Of a stretch of 45,806 nucleotides of DNA, positions 14,003 to 21,216 are shown piece by piece; positions within the stretch are counted from its first letter, which is position 1, and each line of letters begins with the position of its first letter. The DNA comes from an uncultured Christensenella sp. (GTDB lineage Bacteria; Bacillota; Clostridia; Christensenellales; Pumilibacteraceae). The notes under the pieces were generated by a model. That model saw only the letters and a program-made list of their open reading frames with translations, was not told the origin of the DNA and did no database searches. The DNA is taken from contig CAJUGC010000014.1 of assembly GCA_910585955.1 (NCBI GenBank), positions 1 to 45,806 of the forward strand. Reading direction: 5' to 3'. The position numbers and the translations under genes are program-made.

Positions 14003-15322
14003 TTACGCAGTAAGTCTGCCGCCGTCCGACGTTACGACCTTCATGGCTTTTATCTTTTCTCCGCTCACCGCGTCAACGTAAACGTAAAATTCCATGTCTT
14101 CTTTCATTCCGTGAACCTCAAAGCAAGTCGCTTCCGTCTCCCCGTCGGGAATGACGCACAATCGAACGAAATCATAGTCTATGCCCGACAGCTTTGCCGC
14201 CGTCGCCTCGCTTATCTTCGGCTCGATTATTCTTTTGATGTGGTTTCGGCAGTATCCCGTAGCTTCAAGTCCCAAAAGCGTGCCGTCGTCGAGCGAGATC
14301 TTGACCTTCACAAGATCCGTATAAAGTATCGCGTCTCCTTCCTTCGGCGCCATATTGACATACCCGACGCTTCCGCTTGCATGATACCACACGGGATACA
14401 GATCGCCGTAGCCGAGCTTTGCGGCATACTCCGCCGCATGAGTGTAAACATCGTCTTCGGAGAGATTTTTACCGCCGTTGCCGTCGCCCGGAACGATCAG
14501 CTCGAGTACCATTCCTCCGCGCACGGACAGCGCCACGAAGCTGTCGCCGCACTCGATCTCGTACGCTTCCGGCGACGAGCTTTTGCCCACAATGACGGCT
14601 CCGTGCTTCAAAAGCAAGCTTTCCGCTTTATTCACGGCCTCTTCTTCGTCTATCTCGGGCAGATTCTCCAGCCCCTTAAAGCTTACGGGGAGACGGCTGT
14701 CGGAGAACGGTCCGTCGTAAATCATTTCGGGATAGTCGGGAGTCTCGTGTTGCGTTTCATTTCCGAGACCCGCTATTTCCGGCGAAAAGTCGGAACAGTC
14801 GATTTCTCCCTTTTCCACGGAACGCCTCATCATTTCGTCCACACGTTGTTGAAGCGTCTCGGCGGCTTTTCTGAAAGCCATTGCGCTCTCGACAAAACCG
14901 TCGGTCTTCATCCCTCTTGCAAGCGAGAAACCGTAGCTCGCAGCGAAATCGATTATCTGATTCAAAAGTTTCATTGCGGAATAGGTTTTTTCGCAGTCTA
15001 TGGGAAGACGGGAAAGAGCGCAAGCCGCTCCCGCGGAGTGACGGGAAAGAGCGTTCAATTCCGCTGCCGTCGAACCTTTCGAAAGCGACAGCGTGAGCTT
15101 GGAAAGATTTAGTACGGTTTCGTCCACTTCATCGCTCAATTCGTTCAGCGCCTCGAAATAATAATCGTTCAGTCGAGCCTTATTATCGGCTGCCCGCATA
15201 TCCGTCAAGAGATACGCCGTCGTCATAAGCGCGAACGCTACGCACAGACCTATTATTATCGAAACGCAGACAAAAATCACGTTACGCCTTTTTCTTATGC
15301 TTAAAGCAACATCATTTTTCAT
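14003..15322 (-). CDS. ypeB: germination protein YpeB
   Basis: YpeB is the partner that stabilises and localises the cortex-lytic enzyme SleB in dormant spores. The 439-residue protein has one N-terminal membrane segment (about 14-40) and a coiled, helix-rich N-terminal half. The C-terminal half has PepSY-type repeats with the recognisable DGTLLGLEATGYCRNH and YVYVDAVSGE segments. AGAGGAG lies before the ATG. It follows sleB in the same direction, but the two are separated by a 373-base spacer filled with repeat copies. A 10-bp inverted repeat (AATACTTATT/AATAAGTATT, 15340-15372) lies just upstream. Confidence 0.9.
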   Translation of the reverse strand: MKNDVALSIRKRRNVIFVCVSIIIGLCVAFALMTTAYLLTDMRAADNKARLNDYYFEALNELSDEVDETVLNLSKLTLSLSKGSTAAELNALSRHSAGAACALSRLPIDCEKTYSAMKLLNQIIDFAASYGFSLARGMKTDGFVESAMAFRKAAETLQQRVDEMMRRSVEKGEIDCSDFSPEIAGLGNETQHETPDYPEMIYDGPFSDSRLPVSFKGLENLPEIDEEEAVNKAESLLLKHGAVIVGKSSSPEAYEIECGDSFVALSVRGGMVLELIVPGDGNGGKNLSEDDVYTHAAEYAAKLGYGDLYPVWYHASGSVGYVNMAPKEGDAILYTDLVKVKISLDDGTLLGLEATGYCRNHIKRIIEPKISEATAAKLSGIDYDFVRLCVIPDGETEATCFEVHGMKEDMEFYVYVDAVSGEKIKAMKVVTSDGGRLTA

Positions 15323-15440
15323 ATATATTCTCCTCTTATAATACTTATTTGCTCCTTTTTCGAATAAGTATTGATTATCTAACCAGGAACACTCCTTATT
15401 TTTTGTACAATATTTATAATGCTTTCCCTCAACAGAAACA

Positions 15441-15566
15441 CCCGAGAGTTAGTGCAAGCGAGCACCGACGACGTGAGTGTATCTCCGAGGGCGTAGATAC
15501 GAGCGAGACGGGCAACAGGCGACGAGCCGCACGGGTTTACGACAAACAACCTTAGTTCAATCGACA
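15441..15566. repeat. two truncated copies of the 125-nt repeat, head to tail
   Basis: 15441-15484 (CCCGAGAGTTAGTGCAAGCG onward) and 15485-15566 (CCGAGGGCGTAGATACGAGC onward) are successive 5' parts of the element. The second matches copy B nearly base for base for 45 positions before diverging. With the full copy at 15567 they form a nested array that fills most of the sleB-ypeB spacer. Confidence 0.6.
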
Positions 15567-15691
15567 CCCGAGGGCGGAGACGCAAGCAGTTCAAGGAAAA
15601 ACAATTCTTTCGACGGGGCGCGTACTTTTTCGTACGCAACCCGAGAAAAAATTGCTTTGACGCAGAAATGCGACGCGTATACGCCCTCGGG
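15567..15691. repeat. 125-nt palindromic RNA-like repeat, copy C
   Basis: The ends CCCGAGGGCG and CGCCCTCGGG are exact complements. An inner long stem (CAATTCTTTCG against CGAGAAAAAATTG) leads to a GCGTAC-TTTTT-GTACGC apical hairpin. Length and nesting equal copies A and B, although the middle arms differ in sequence. It ends five bases before the sleB stop codon. Confidence 0.65.
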
Positions 15692-15695
15692 ACTT

Positions 15696-16379
15696 TTAGG
15701 CGCGGGCGAAGCTGTGCTTGCCTATGGTCAGCTCCACCTTAAGCGACCATATCCATTTGCTTGTCGCGGTTGCGGGATTGTAATAATAGAGACAGCCGTT
15801 TGTGGGATCGCTTCCGTTAAGCGCGTCACGAGCGGCATTGTAAGCGCTTTGGTTGGGCGAAAGATTTATCTGTCCGTCGGCAACCGCCGTAAACGCAAGC
15901 GGTTGGTAAATGACGCCCGAAATAGTGTTCGGGAACTTAGAACTGCGCACGCGGTTAAGTACGACCGCGGCAACGGCAACCTGTCCCATATACGGCTCGC
16001 CTCGGGCCTCCGCATATACGCACCGTGCAAGAAGATCGAGGTTCGACGAGCTTATCGAGCCGGACGACGTACTGCCGCCTCCTCCCGAAAGCGTGATTTT
16101 CAGCGCCTTTTCGGTGCGCGCGCCGACTATGCCGTCAACGGTGAGTCCGTAGTCTTTCTGGAACTTCTTGACGGCGGCAAGCGTCTTGCTTCCCCAAATG
16201 CCGTCTACTTTGATCGTATAATATCCAAGCTCCTTAAGCCGCGTCTGTACGGCGGTTATGTTCTGTTTTGTGTCTCCCTTTACAATGTTCTTTGCCTCTG
16301 CGTCGTAGGACGAAGCTATGCCCACAGACGCAACGCATAAAACAATTGCAAGCAATATTGCAGTGATTCTCTTTTTCAA
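15696..16379 (-). CDS. sleB: spore cortex-lytic enzyme SleB
   Basis: SleB is a lytic transglycosylase that degrades muramic-lactam-containing spore cortex during germination. The 227-residue product has a signal peptide (to about residue 27), a peptidoglycan-binding domain (about 35-92, VQTRLKELGYYTIKVDGIWG), a Gly/Ser linker, and the Hydrolase_2 catalytic domain starting LLARCVYAEARGEPYMGQVAVAAVVLNR, whose glutamate in YAEARGE is the catalytic one. The start is a TTG at 16379, because GGGAGG lies nine bases before it and overlaps the end of spoIIR. The open frame further upstream is inside spoIIR. Coupling to spoIIR is an unusual arrangement. Confidence 0.92.
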   Translation of the reverse strand: MKKRITAILLAIVLCVASVGIASSYDAEAKNIVKGDTKQNITAVQTRLKELGYYTIKVDGIWGSKTLAAVKKFQKDYGLTVDGIVGARTEKALKITLSGGGGSTSSGSISSSNLDLLARCVYAEARGEPYMGQVAVAAVVLNRVRSSKFPNTISGVIYQPLAFTAVADGQINLSPNQSAYNAARDALNGSDPTNGCLYYYNPATATSKWIWSLKVELTIGKHSFARA

Positions 16380-16396
16380 AATAAAATACCTCCCGT

Positions 16397-16951
16397 TCAG
16401 GAACGAAAGGTACTTATGAATTTTCTCCACAATTCGGCAATCAGTGAACGATACTCTATTTTCCCTTCGCCCTCCGCCGATACATAGCATAGCGGCGGAT
16501 AGACGACGCACCACCAATTATCTCCCGCGCCGTCGCCAAGCTCGACAATGAGAGCGTCGTAGTAACCGCTTTCGACAACTACGCCTTCGTACGTTCGCGT
16601 CGGGAAAAATTCGTTGTTGAGTTTCACTCTCGCGCCGTATCCGAATCCGTTTTCTCTAAGTTCGCTTTCCGCCTCTTTCTTTAAGGAAGGAAGCAGTTTT
16701 TCGAGTCGCTTATACGCGATGTCGAACGTGCCCGCGTCCGACAGTTTGTCCTCGATGATTGCGTTAAGCGCGTCCCTGACTTTAAGTTTGACCGCCTGAT
16801 CCGCTTTATCGTTACTGTTCGCGCGAATGTGGATACGGATAAGTTTATACCCTTCGTCTACCTTAGTATGCTCGCAACCGTACATAAATATTATAGACGT
16901 AAACAAAAATATCGCGCTTATTAAAACAATTGCTTTATGTATCTTTTTCAT
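16397..16951 (-). CDS. spoIIR: stage II sporulation protein R
   Basis: SpoIIR is made in the forespore under sigma-F and secreted into the intermembrane space. There it triggers SpoIIGA to process pro-sigma-E in the mother cell. The 184-residue product has an N-terminal membrane/signal segment (about 8-28), then IRIHIRANSNDKADQAVKLK and the C-terminal GDNWWCVVYPPLCY, the two strongest family signatures. The start at 16951 follows AGGGAG. A sigma-F-like promoter sits 35-60 bases upstream. Its stop is 17 bases from the sleB start, so the two are probably cotranscribed. Confidence 0.93.
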   Translation of the reverse strand: MKKIHKAIVLISAIFLFTSIIFMYGCEHTKVDEGYKLIRIHIRANSNDKADQAVKLKVRDALNAIIEDKLSDAGTFDIAYKRLEKLLPSLKKEAESELRENGFGYGARVKLNNEFFPTRTYEGVVVESGYYDALIVELGDGAGDNWWCVVYPPLCYVSAEGEGKIEYRSLIAELWRKFISTFRS

Positions 16952-16984
16952 AACCTTGCTCCCTGCTTTTTCGATACGCCGAGA

Positions 16985-17013
16985 ATTATGGACGAAAAAG
17001 AGTATTTGTATAC
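16985..17013 (-). promoter_or_regulatory. sigma-F/G-like promoter of spoIIR
   Basis: On the leftward strand GTATA (17013-17009), 15 bases, then GTCCATAAT (16993-16985), close to the forespore consensus GYATA / GGnnAnAnT. No sigma-A promoter is seen in the gap. Confidence 0.5.
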
Positions 17014-17024
17014 ATAAAAAACGA

Positions 17025-17264
17025 CTATCTTTTCGCAAGAGTTATGTCGCCGCATATGACGTCCGAATACGAAAACGACAACAGATCTATATGCTTATCG
17101 GACGTGATCTTCAACGTGAATACCGCCGGATACATAGCCGCGATCTCTCCGTCGTAGCGCTGTATACGCTTTCTTCCGCGATTGACGCTTATGCGGAGAT
17201 TGCTCCCCTTAAGTCCCTCTATGCTTTGCTTGACTTCTTCAATGGATACCGCTCTCTTTCTCAT
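17025..17264 (-). CDS. veg: Veg-family protein
   Basis: A 79-residue protein of the Veg family (DUF1021), small beta-rich proteins conserved in Bacillota. In Bacillus subtilis Veg stimulates biofilm matrix genes by interfering with SinR. Family features seen here are the N-terminal helix SIEEVKQSIEGLKG, the basic RGRKRIQRYDG turn, the AMYPAVFTLKI strand and the terminal FSYSDVICGDI. AAGGAG precedes the ATG at 17264. SinR-type genes are not visible in this window, so the cellular role here is open. Confidence 0.88.
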   Translation of the reverse strand: MRKRAVSIEEVKQSIEGLKGSNLRISVNRGRKRIQRYDGEIAAMYPAVFTLKITSDKHIDLLSFSYSDVICGDITLAKR

Positions 17265-17335
17265 GTCTCTCTCCTTGTGGTTATGTAGTCGGTATCCGCC
17301 TTTTTATTGTGCCCTTTCCCTCTTCTTTTTATCCC

Positions 17336-17365
17336 AAAGAAAAACCGCTTGCACAAACAAGCGGG
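17336..17365 (-). terminator. intrinsic terminator of the SDR gene
   Basis: The leftward strand reads CCGCTTG-TTTGTG-CAAGCGG followed by TTTTTCTTT. Confidence 0.85.
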
Positions 17366-17469
17366 TCGTGTGATTTGCGTATTTATGTTTGACGATAAAT
17401 TTACGGGAGTATAACTTGCAAATACCCGCCCTGACGAGAATAACCGTTTATATCTCCGACACGGCGATC

Positions 17470-18237
17470 CTACTTATCGTTCTTTTGCTGTTTGAGCCAG
17501 AGGTTCATCATGGCTTTTTGCGTAAGGAGTTTGGAAGCGAGATGACAGGTCTTGTTGTAACCGCCGTATACCGACATATCCTTTCCCTTCTTTGCGTCGG
17601 CAATCGCTCTCGCGGCAACGTCTTTCGGGGTCGTCAGATGCTTAAACTTCGTCACGCCTTTGTCCGCTCCTATCTCCGCGCGAGTCAGAAAGGGCGTCGC
17701 CATCCATCCCGGACATACCGCGGTGGCCGTTATGCCGCGAGGTCTCAATTCGACGTTCAAAGCTCGCGTATAGTTGCGAACGAACGCTTTTGTCGCCGAA
17801 TAGATGTTCATATAAGGCAACGGCTGAAATGCGGAAATCGACGCTATGTTAACTATTTTGCTACCCTTATGCATATGTTTCAAAGCTATCAATCCGACAG
17901 CCACGAGCGCGTTTACATTCAGATCTATCATGTTCAGAGACTGTGCGACGTCTATGTCGTCGTAAGAGCAAAACTTACCGTATCCGGCGGCGTTTATGAG
18001 CCAGCGCACGTTGTACTCGTCCTTCTCAAGCATATCCTCCACTTTCTTCAAACTGTCGCGTTCGGAAAGATCGAGGCATATCGGAACGATCTTTTTGCCG
18101 TATTCGGCATAAAGCTCGTCGAGTTTTGCGCAGTTTCGCGCTATCGTCCAAATCTCGTCCGCTTCGCTTTCGAGAAGAGCTACAAATTCTCTGCCGAGTC
18201 CGCCGCTCGCACCCGTAACAATCGCTATATTTTTCAT
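17470..18237 (-). CDS. short-chain dehydrogenase/reductase
   Basis: A 255-residue classical SDR. The cofactor loop TGASGGLGREF is at residues 9-19, NAAGYG is the structural motif near 89, the catalytic serine is in NIASISAFQP, and YSATKAF holds the catalytic tyrosine and lysine. The PGWMATPF segment follows. It resembles the DltE/YqjQ-like group of Bacillota SDRs with a C-terminal basic extension. The absence of an arginine after the glycine loop does not settle NAD versus NADP. The substrate is unknown. GGAG precedes the ATG, and the gene has its own terminator. Confidence 0.88.
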   Translation of the reverse strand: MKNIAIVTGASGGLGREFVALLESEADEIWTIARNCAKLDELYAEYGKKIVPICLDLSERDSLKKVEDMLEKDEYNVRWLINAAGYGKFCSYDDIDVAQSLNMIDLNVNALVAVGLIALKHMHKGSKIVNIASISAFQPLPYMNIYSATKAFVRNYTRALNVELRPRGITATAVCPGWMATPFLTRAEIGADKGVTKFKHLTTPKDVAARAIADAKKGKDMSVYGGYNKTCHLASKLLTQKAMMNLWLKQQKNDK

Positions 18238-18314
18238 AAATCGCTCCTTCTCTTTATCTTTCCCTTATTGCCGAAAAAATATCTCTCAAATCAAGATCGT
18301 TATTTGCTTGTGAA

Positions 18315-18344
18315 AAGAAAAACCGAGGCGCCTGTCCTCGGTTC
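18315..18344 (-). terminator. intrinsic terminator after the acidic zinc-ribbon gene
   Basis: On the leftward strand AACCGAGG-ACAGGCG-CCTCGGTT is followed by TTTCTTTTC. Confidence 0.85.
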
Positions 18345-18374
18345 AATTCAAACTTGATAAGATATCGCCAACGC

Positions 18375-18860
18375 TTAAAAATCTTCGTCGTCCTCGTCTT
18401 CGTCCTCTTCCTCGTCGTCTTCTTCGAAGTCGCTCGGATCGACGTCGTAATCGAAATCGTCGGGTTCTTTGTCTCCCTCGTACTCGTCGTTTTCGTCCTC
18501 GTTTTCCTCTTCTTCGAGTTCGGACAAAGGTATCATGTCGAGATCGTCGTCGGCCGCGTCTTCTTCGACAATGGTTTCGTCGTTTTCAAACTCCTCTTCC
18601 GCTTCCTCATGCGAAGCCTTTTCCTCGCGCTCCTTTTTGCACATGAAGCAGATGTCCTCGTCCTCCTCAAGATAGTTGACGCGGCAGACGGGGCAGAGAC
18701 GCTCCTCGCCCTCATCGTCGTCGTCGGGAATGAGAAAGCCCTTGTCGAGCATACCGAGTTCGGCTTTGCACACCGTGCAATATTTATCTTTCTTGTTTAT
18801 ATAGTTGAGTTCGCAGCGCGGGCATAAAATATAAACAGGTTTCTTATCGTCCTTTTTCAT
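18375..18860 (-). CDS. double zinc-ribbon protein with long acidic tail
   Basis: A 161-residue protein that I do not recognise by name. The N-terminal part has two zinc-ribbon-like units: CPRCELNY with CTVCKAEL (C13, C16, C28, C31) and CPVCRVNY with CFMCKKER (about C56-C74). From about residue 80 to the end more than half the residues are Asp or Glu, ending in a run of E/D. Such tails mimic nucleic acid or bind basic partners, so a link to ribosomes or RNA polymerase is conceivable. That is only inference. Its promoter (TTTACA-17-TATAAT) is strong and it has a terminator, so it is expressed as a single gene. Confidence 0.75.
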   Translation of the reverse strand: MKKDDKKPVYILCPRCELNYINKKDKYCTVCKAELGMLDKGFLIPDDDDEGEERLCPVCRVNYLEEDEDICFMCKKEREEKASHEEAEEEFENDETIVEEDAADDDLDMIPLSELEEEENEDENDEYEGDKEPDDFDYDVDPSDFEEDDEEEDEDEDDEDF

Positions 18861-18926
18861 AAATTCTCCAACGTGTAATTTTTACCCTTCCTCGAAGAAA
18901 TATCCTCCGAGGGAGAAGTCGCAATT

Positions 18927-18955
18927 ATTATATGCGTTTTATTCCGTTTTGTAAA
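18927..18955 (-). promoter_or_regulatory. sigma-A promoter of the acidic zinc-ribbon gene
   Basis: The leftward strand has TTTACA (18955-18950), 17 bases, and TATAAT (18932-18927). The resulting leader is about 60 nt. Confidence 0.7.
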
Positions 18956-19024
18956 CTGTTTTAGCCCTTACTTTTGCAATTATTTTACCTTTTTTCAAAC
19001 TTTGTCCGTATGCCGCCGCACAGC

Positions 19025-19513
19025 CTATTTGCCGCGCCGCACTTTTAAGTATCTTCTCAGCCTGAGCAGTATCAAAACGACGCAGAAAGCCGCGTCGAGA
19101 ATAAAACTCCAGACGTAAACCGACACAAGAAAGAGCGCTCCGGTAGAGAATAGTATCGCGCAAAGCTCGCGGATAAAAACGCCGAGAGCCTTACTTTTCG
19201 AGCGCACGTCGAACTTCTCGTCGTAATACACGGGTATTATTCTGATGAAATAAATTATGCCCACAAGCCCCATGATTATCCCGAGCCACATTCTGACCGA
19301 AAACAACGTCAGCGTGCTCGAAAGTCCTATCATTACAAGCCCGTCGATAAACAAAACTCCCACAAGCGCAAGAAACAGAAATATGTAGAGCGGAGTATGC
19401 CAACGCAGCGGCGTCAATATCGCGTTCCGTCTGCCGTAAACGAAATTGGGAAGCTCGTACATGAGCGGCAACAACAGCAAAACCGTCGCTACAGCTACGA
19501 TTATATATATCAT
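19025..19513 (-). CDS. four-helix membrane protein of unknown function
   Basis: A 162-residue integral membrane protein with four hydrophobic segments (about 2-20, 43-62, 73-94 and 116-148) and a basic C-terminus (RLRRYLKVRRGK). No motif points to a substrate. Its ATG overlaps the stop codon of the upstream GNAT gene by four bases, so the two are translated together. No named family recognised. Confidence 0.7.
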   Translation of the reverse strand: MIYIIVAVATVLLLLPLMYELPNFVYGRRNAILTPLRWHTPLYIFLFLALVGVLFIDGLVMIGLSSTLTLFSVRMWLGIIMGLVGIIYFIRIIPVYYDEKFDVRSKSKALGVFIRELCAILFSTGALFLVSVYVWSFILDAAFCVVLILLRLRRYLKVRRGK

Positions 19514-19998
19514 TGCCGCTCCTTCTTCGTGAATTTTCTGACCATCATCAGGACACGCTCAGGCAAGCCTTTATACGCTCCTTTCGAATAGATTTTCTTC
19601 GTCACGAAACCGCGACGAAGATACATATTTATGGCTCTGTCGTTATCCTCGCGCACATACAGCACCACTTTATCGAAACGCCGCGCGGCTTTTTCGATTG
19701 CGGCGTCCAAAAGCTCCGCACCGTAGCCCTTGCCTCTGTACCTGCGTCTTAGCCCTATGCCGAGACTTCCCGTGCGTATGCCTTTCGCCGGTACGACGTC
19801 GCACCAGCCCGCGACCGTGTCTCCGTCCATAAGAAACAACTCGATGCTTTTTGTCTCTTTACAGCGTCGAATGAACGCTATGCACTCGTCGAGAGAAAAG
19901 CCGACGCTTACCGCCAGCCATTTGCCCTCGCGGGCGACTTCGTCGAGAGCCGAGGCGTAACTTTTTGCCGCGGCGACAGATGCGTCCACTATCTCCAT
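19510..19998 (-). CDS. GNAT family N-acetyltransferase
   Basis: A 162-residue acetyl-CoA-dependent transferase. The acetyl-CoA pyrophosphate loop is RRRYRGKGYGAELL (motif A, RxxGxG/A), preceded by the strand GSLGIGL and followed by VVLYVREDNDRAINMYLRRGF (motif B), a pattern shared with RimI-like enzymes. I take the ATG at 19998. The frame is open further upstream, but the promoter -10 box (20006-20011) lies seven bases before this ATG, so a longer product would not be transcribed. The transcript appears leaderless. The acceptor is unknown. It overlaps the membrane-protein gene by four bases. Confidence 0.82.
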   Translation of the reverse strand: MEIVDASVAAAKSYASALDEVAREGKWLAVSVGFSLDECIAFIRRCKETKSIELFLMDGDTVAGWCDVVPAKGIRTGSLGIGLRRRYRGKGYGAELLDAAIEKAARRFDKVVLYVREDNDRAINMYLRRGFVTKKIYSKGAYKGLPERVLMMVRKFTKKERQ

Positions 19999-20005
19999 AC
20001 CGTAT

Positions 20006-20034
20006 ATTTTACTACATTCGCAACGATAAATCAA
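20006..20034 (-). promoter_or_regulatory. promoter of the GNAT gene, start point at the ATG
   Basis: On the leftward strand TTGATT (20034-20029), 17 bases, TAAAAT (20011-20006), then seven bases to ATG. Confidence 0.6.
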
Positions 20035-20085
20035 CAAAATTTCGCGCGGTATTTTGTCGATAAAGTGACAGTTTCGTGAAATTGC

Positions 20086-20114
20086 GAAAAATGCGAAACA
20101 ACGGTTTCGCATTT
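20086..20114 (-). terminator. intrinsic terminator of the NlpC/P60 gene
   Basis: An 11-bp perfect stem AAATGCGAAAC / GTTTCGCATTT with a four-base loop. On the leftward strand the T run follows. Confidence 0.8.
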
Positions 20115-20155
20115 CGTTTGTTCATGTGCTTTCCGCCGAAAAGTTTGCACTCTTT

Positions 20156-21106
20156 TTAAGGAATGAGTCTGCGCGCGCAGATAAAGTAGCTATGACGCTT
20201 TGCCGACATTTCTTCTATGACGGCATAATCGGAAGCCGTATGCAATATGTAGTTGTCTCCGAGGTAAAGAGCGACATGACCTATGCGTTCTATTCCGACA
20301 TTGTTCTTTCTCGACTCGTTAGTGAAGAACAGCAGATCGCCGCGCTTCATGTCGTCCTTCGCGACAAGCGCGCCTTGTACGCTTTGAGAGCGACTTGTAG
20401 TATCGAGATCGACATCCGCCCCGACTTTGAATATGTACTGCATAAGCGACGAGCAATCGAAAGCCGAGATCACGAAAGCATTGTTCAGCTTGCCTCCGAA
20501 ATGATAGCGTTGCGCCCCGTATACATACGGAGTTCCGAGCACTTTCTTGCCCTCGTCTATAACTCTTTCGGTCTTGGCATTGCCTTTATCGAATTCCCGT
20601 TCGTAAACGTAAGTTCCCGACACATATCCGTAGCCGTTTAAATAACGCACTTTATACCACCCGTTTGCCTTCGAGACGAACGACAGCATATCTCCCTTGT
20701 CTATGACGCCGAGTCGTTTGTAGTTCGTACCTGCTCCCGCCCTTACCGAAAGAGAATCGACTTTGGAACAGACGAGCACGTCGCTTTTCCGCACGGGTGC
20801 GACCGCCGGCGGTTTTTCCTCGGGCTTTTCCTCCGGTAAGACGGCCGGAGGCTCTTCGACGGGAGGCTGTTCGGGAAGCGCGTCGCTCGGAACGTCGTCG
20901 GGATCCCCGACAAAATCATCTTCGTTGCCCTCGCCCTCTCCGTCCGACGGAGCGCTCGGATTGGTACTCGTATTCGGAATATTGTTTTCTTCCGGTCGCT
21001 TACCGCAACTGCCGAGCCAAAAGCACAGTCCCGTCATGACGACAATAGCTATAATAAGCGAAGCTATGCGCACGCTTATGCCTAATTTCGATTGGTATGA
21101 TTTCAT
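20156..21106 (-). CDS. SH3 and NlpC/P60 cell-wall endopeptidase lipoprotein
   Basis: A 316-residue lipoprotein that cleaves peptidoglycan stem peptides. The signal segment ends in the lipobox LGSC (C34). Residues 35-106 form a Pro/Glu/Asp-rich spacer through the wall. An SH3b domain covers about 110-170 (SLSVRAGAGTNYKRLG, NGWYKVRYLNGYGYVSGTYV), and the NlpC/P60 domain about 180-316 with catalytic C218 in AFDCSSL, H277 in IGHVALYLG and probably H289. All three catalytic positions are present. It is followed by a perfect terminator and is probably a single-gene unit. Confidence 0.92.
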   Translation of the reverse strand: MKSYQSKLGISVRIASLIIAIVVMTGLCFWLGSCGKRPEENNIPNTSTNPSAPSDGEGEGNEDDFVGDPDDVPSDALPEQPPVEEPPAVLPEEKPEEKPPAVAPVRKSDVLVCSKVDSLSVRAGAGTNYKRLGVIDKGDMLSFVSKANGWYKVRYLNGYGYVSGTYVYEREFDKGNAKTERVIDEGKKVLGTPYVYGAQRYHFGGKLNNAFVISAFDCSSLMQYIFKVGADVDLDTTSRSQSVQGALVAKDDMKRGDLLFFTNESRKNNVGIERIGHVALYLGDNYILHTASDYAVIEEMSAKRHSYFICARRLIP

Positions 21107-21148
21107 TTATTTCACCGTCCCTGTTGTCCTGTAGTGCACCGTGAGTTT

Positions 21149-21191
21149 AACAAATGTCGCGCCTTTGTGTCAAATAAACAAAGGGCGCGAC
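21149..21191 (-). terminator. hairpin terminator after the MATE gene
   Basis: GTCGCGCCTTTGT (21156-21168) pairs with ACAAAGGGCGCGAC (21178-21191) with one bulge. The leftward strand continues ATTTGTT. The stem also lies just before the NlpC/P60 gene. Confidence 0.65.
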
Positions 21192-21216
21192 CAAAAAAAT
21201 TTTTTGATTTTTTTAT

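Noticed and set aside
11371..15691. 125-nt repeats as ordinary MITEs or a CRISPR array
   Set aside because: End arms differ in sequence between copies while still pairing, and no clear target duplication is seen. The unit is irregularly placed and lacks the short repeat-spacer pattern of CRISPR. A mobile origin is not excluded.
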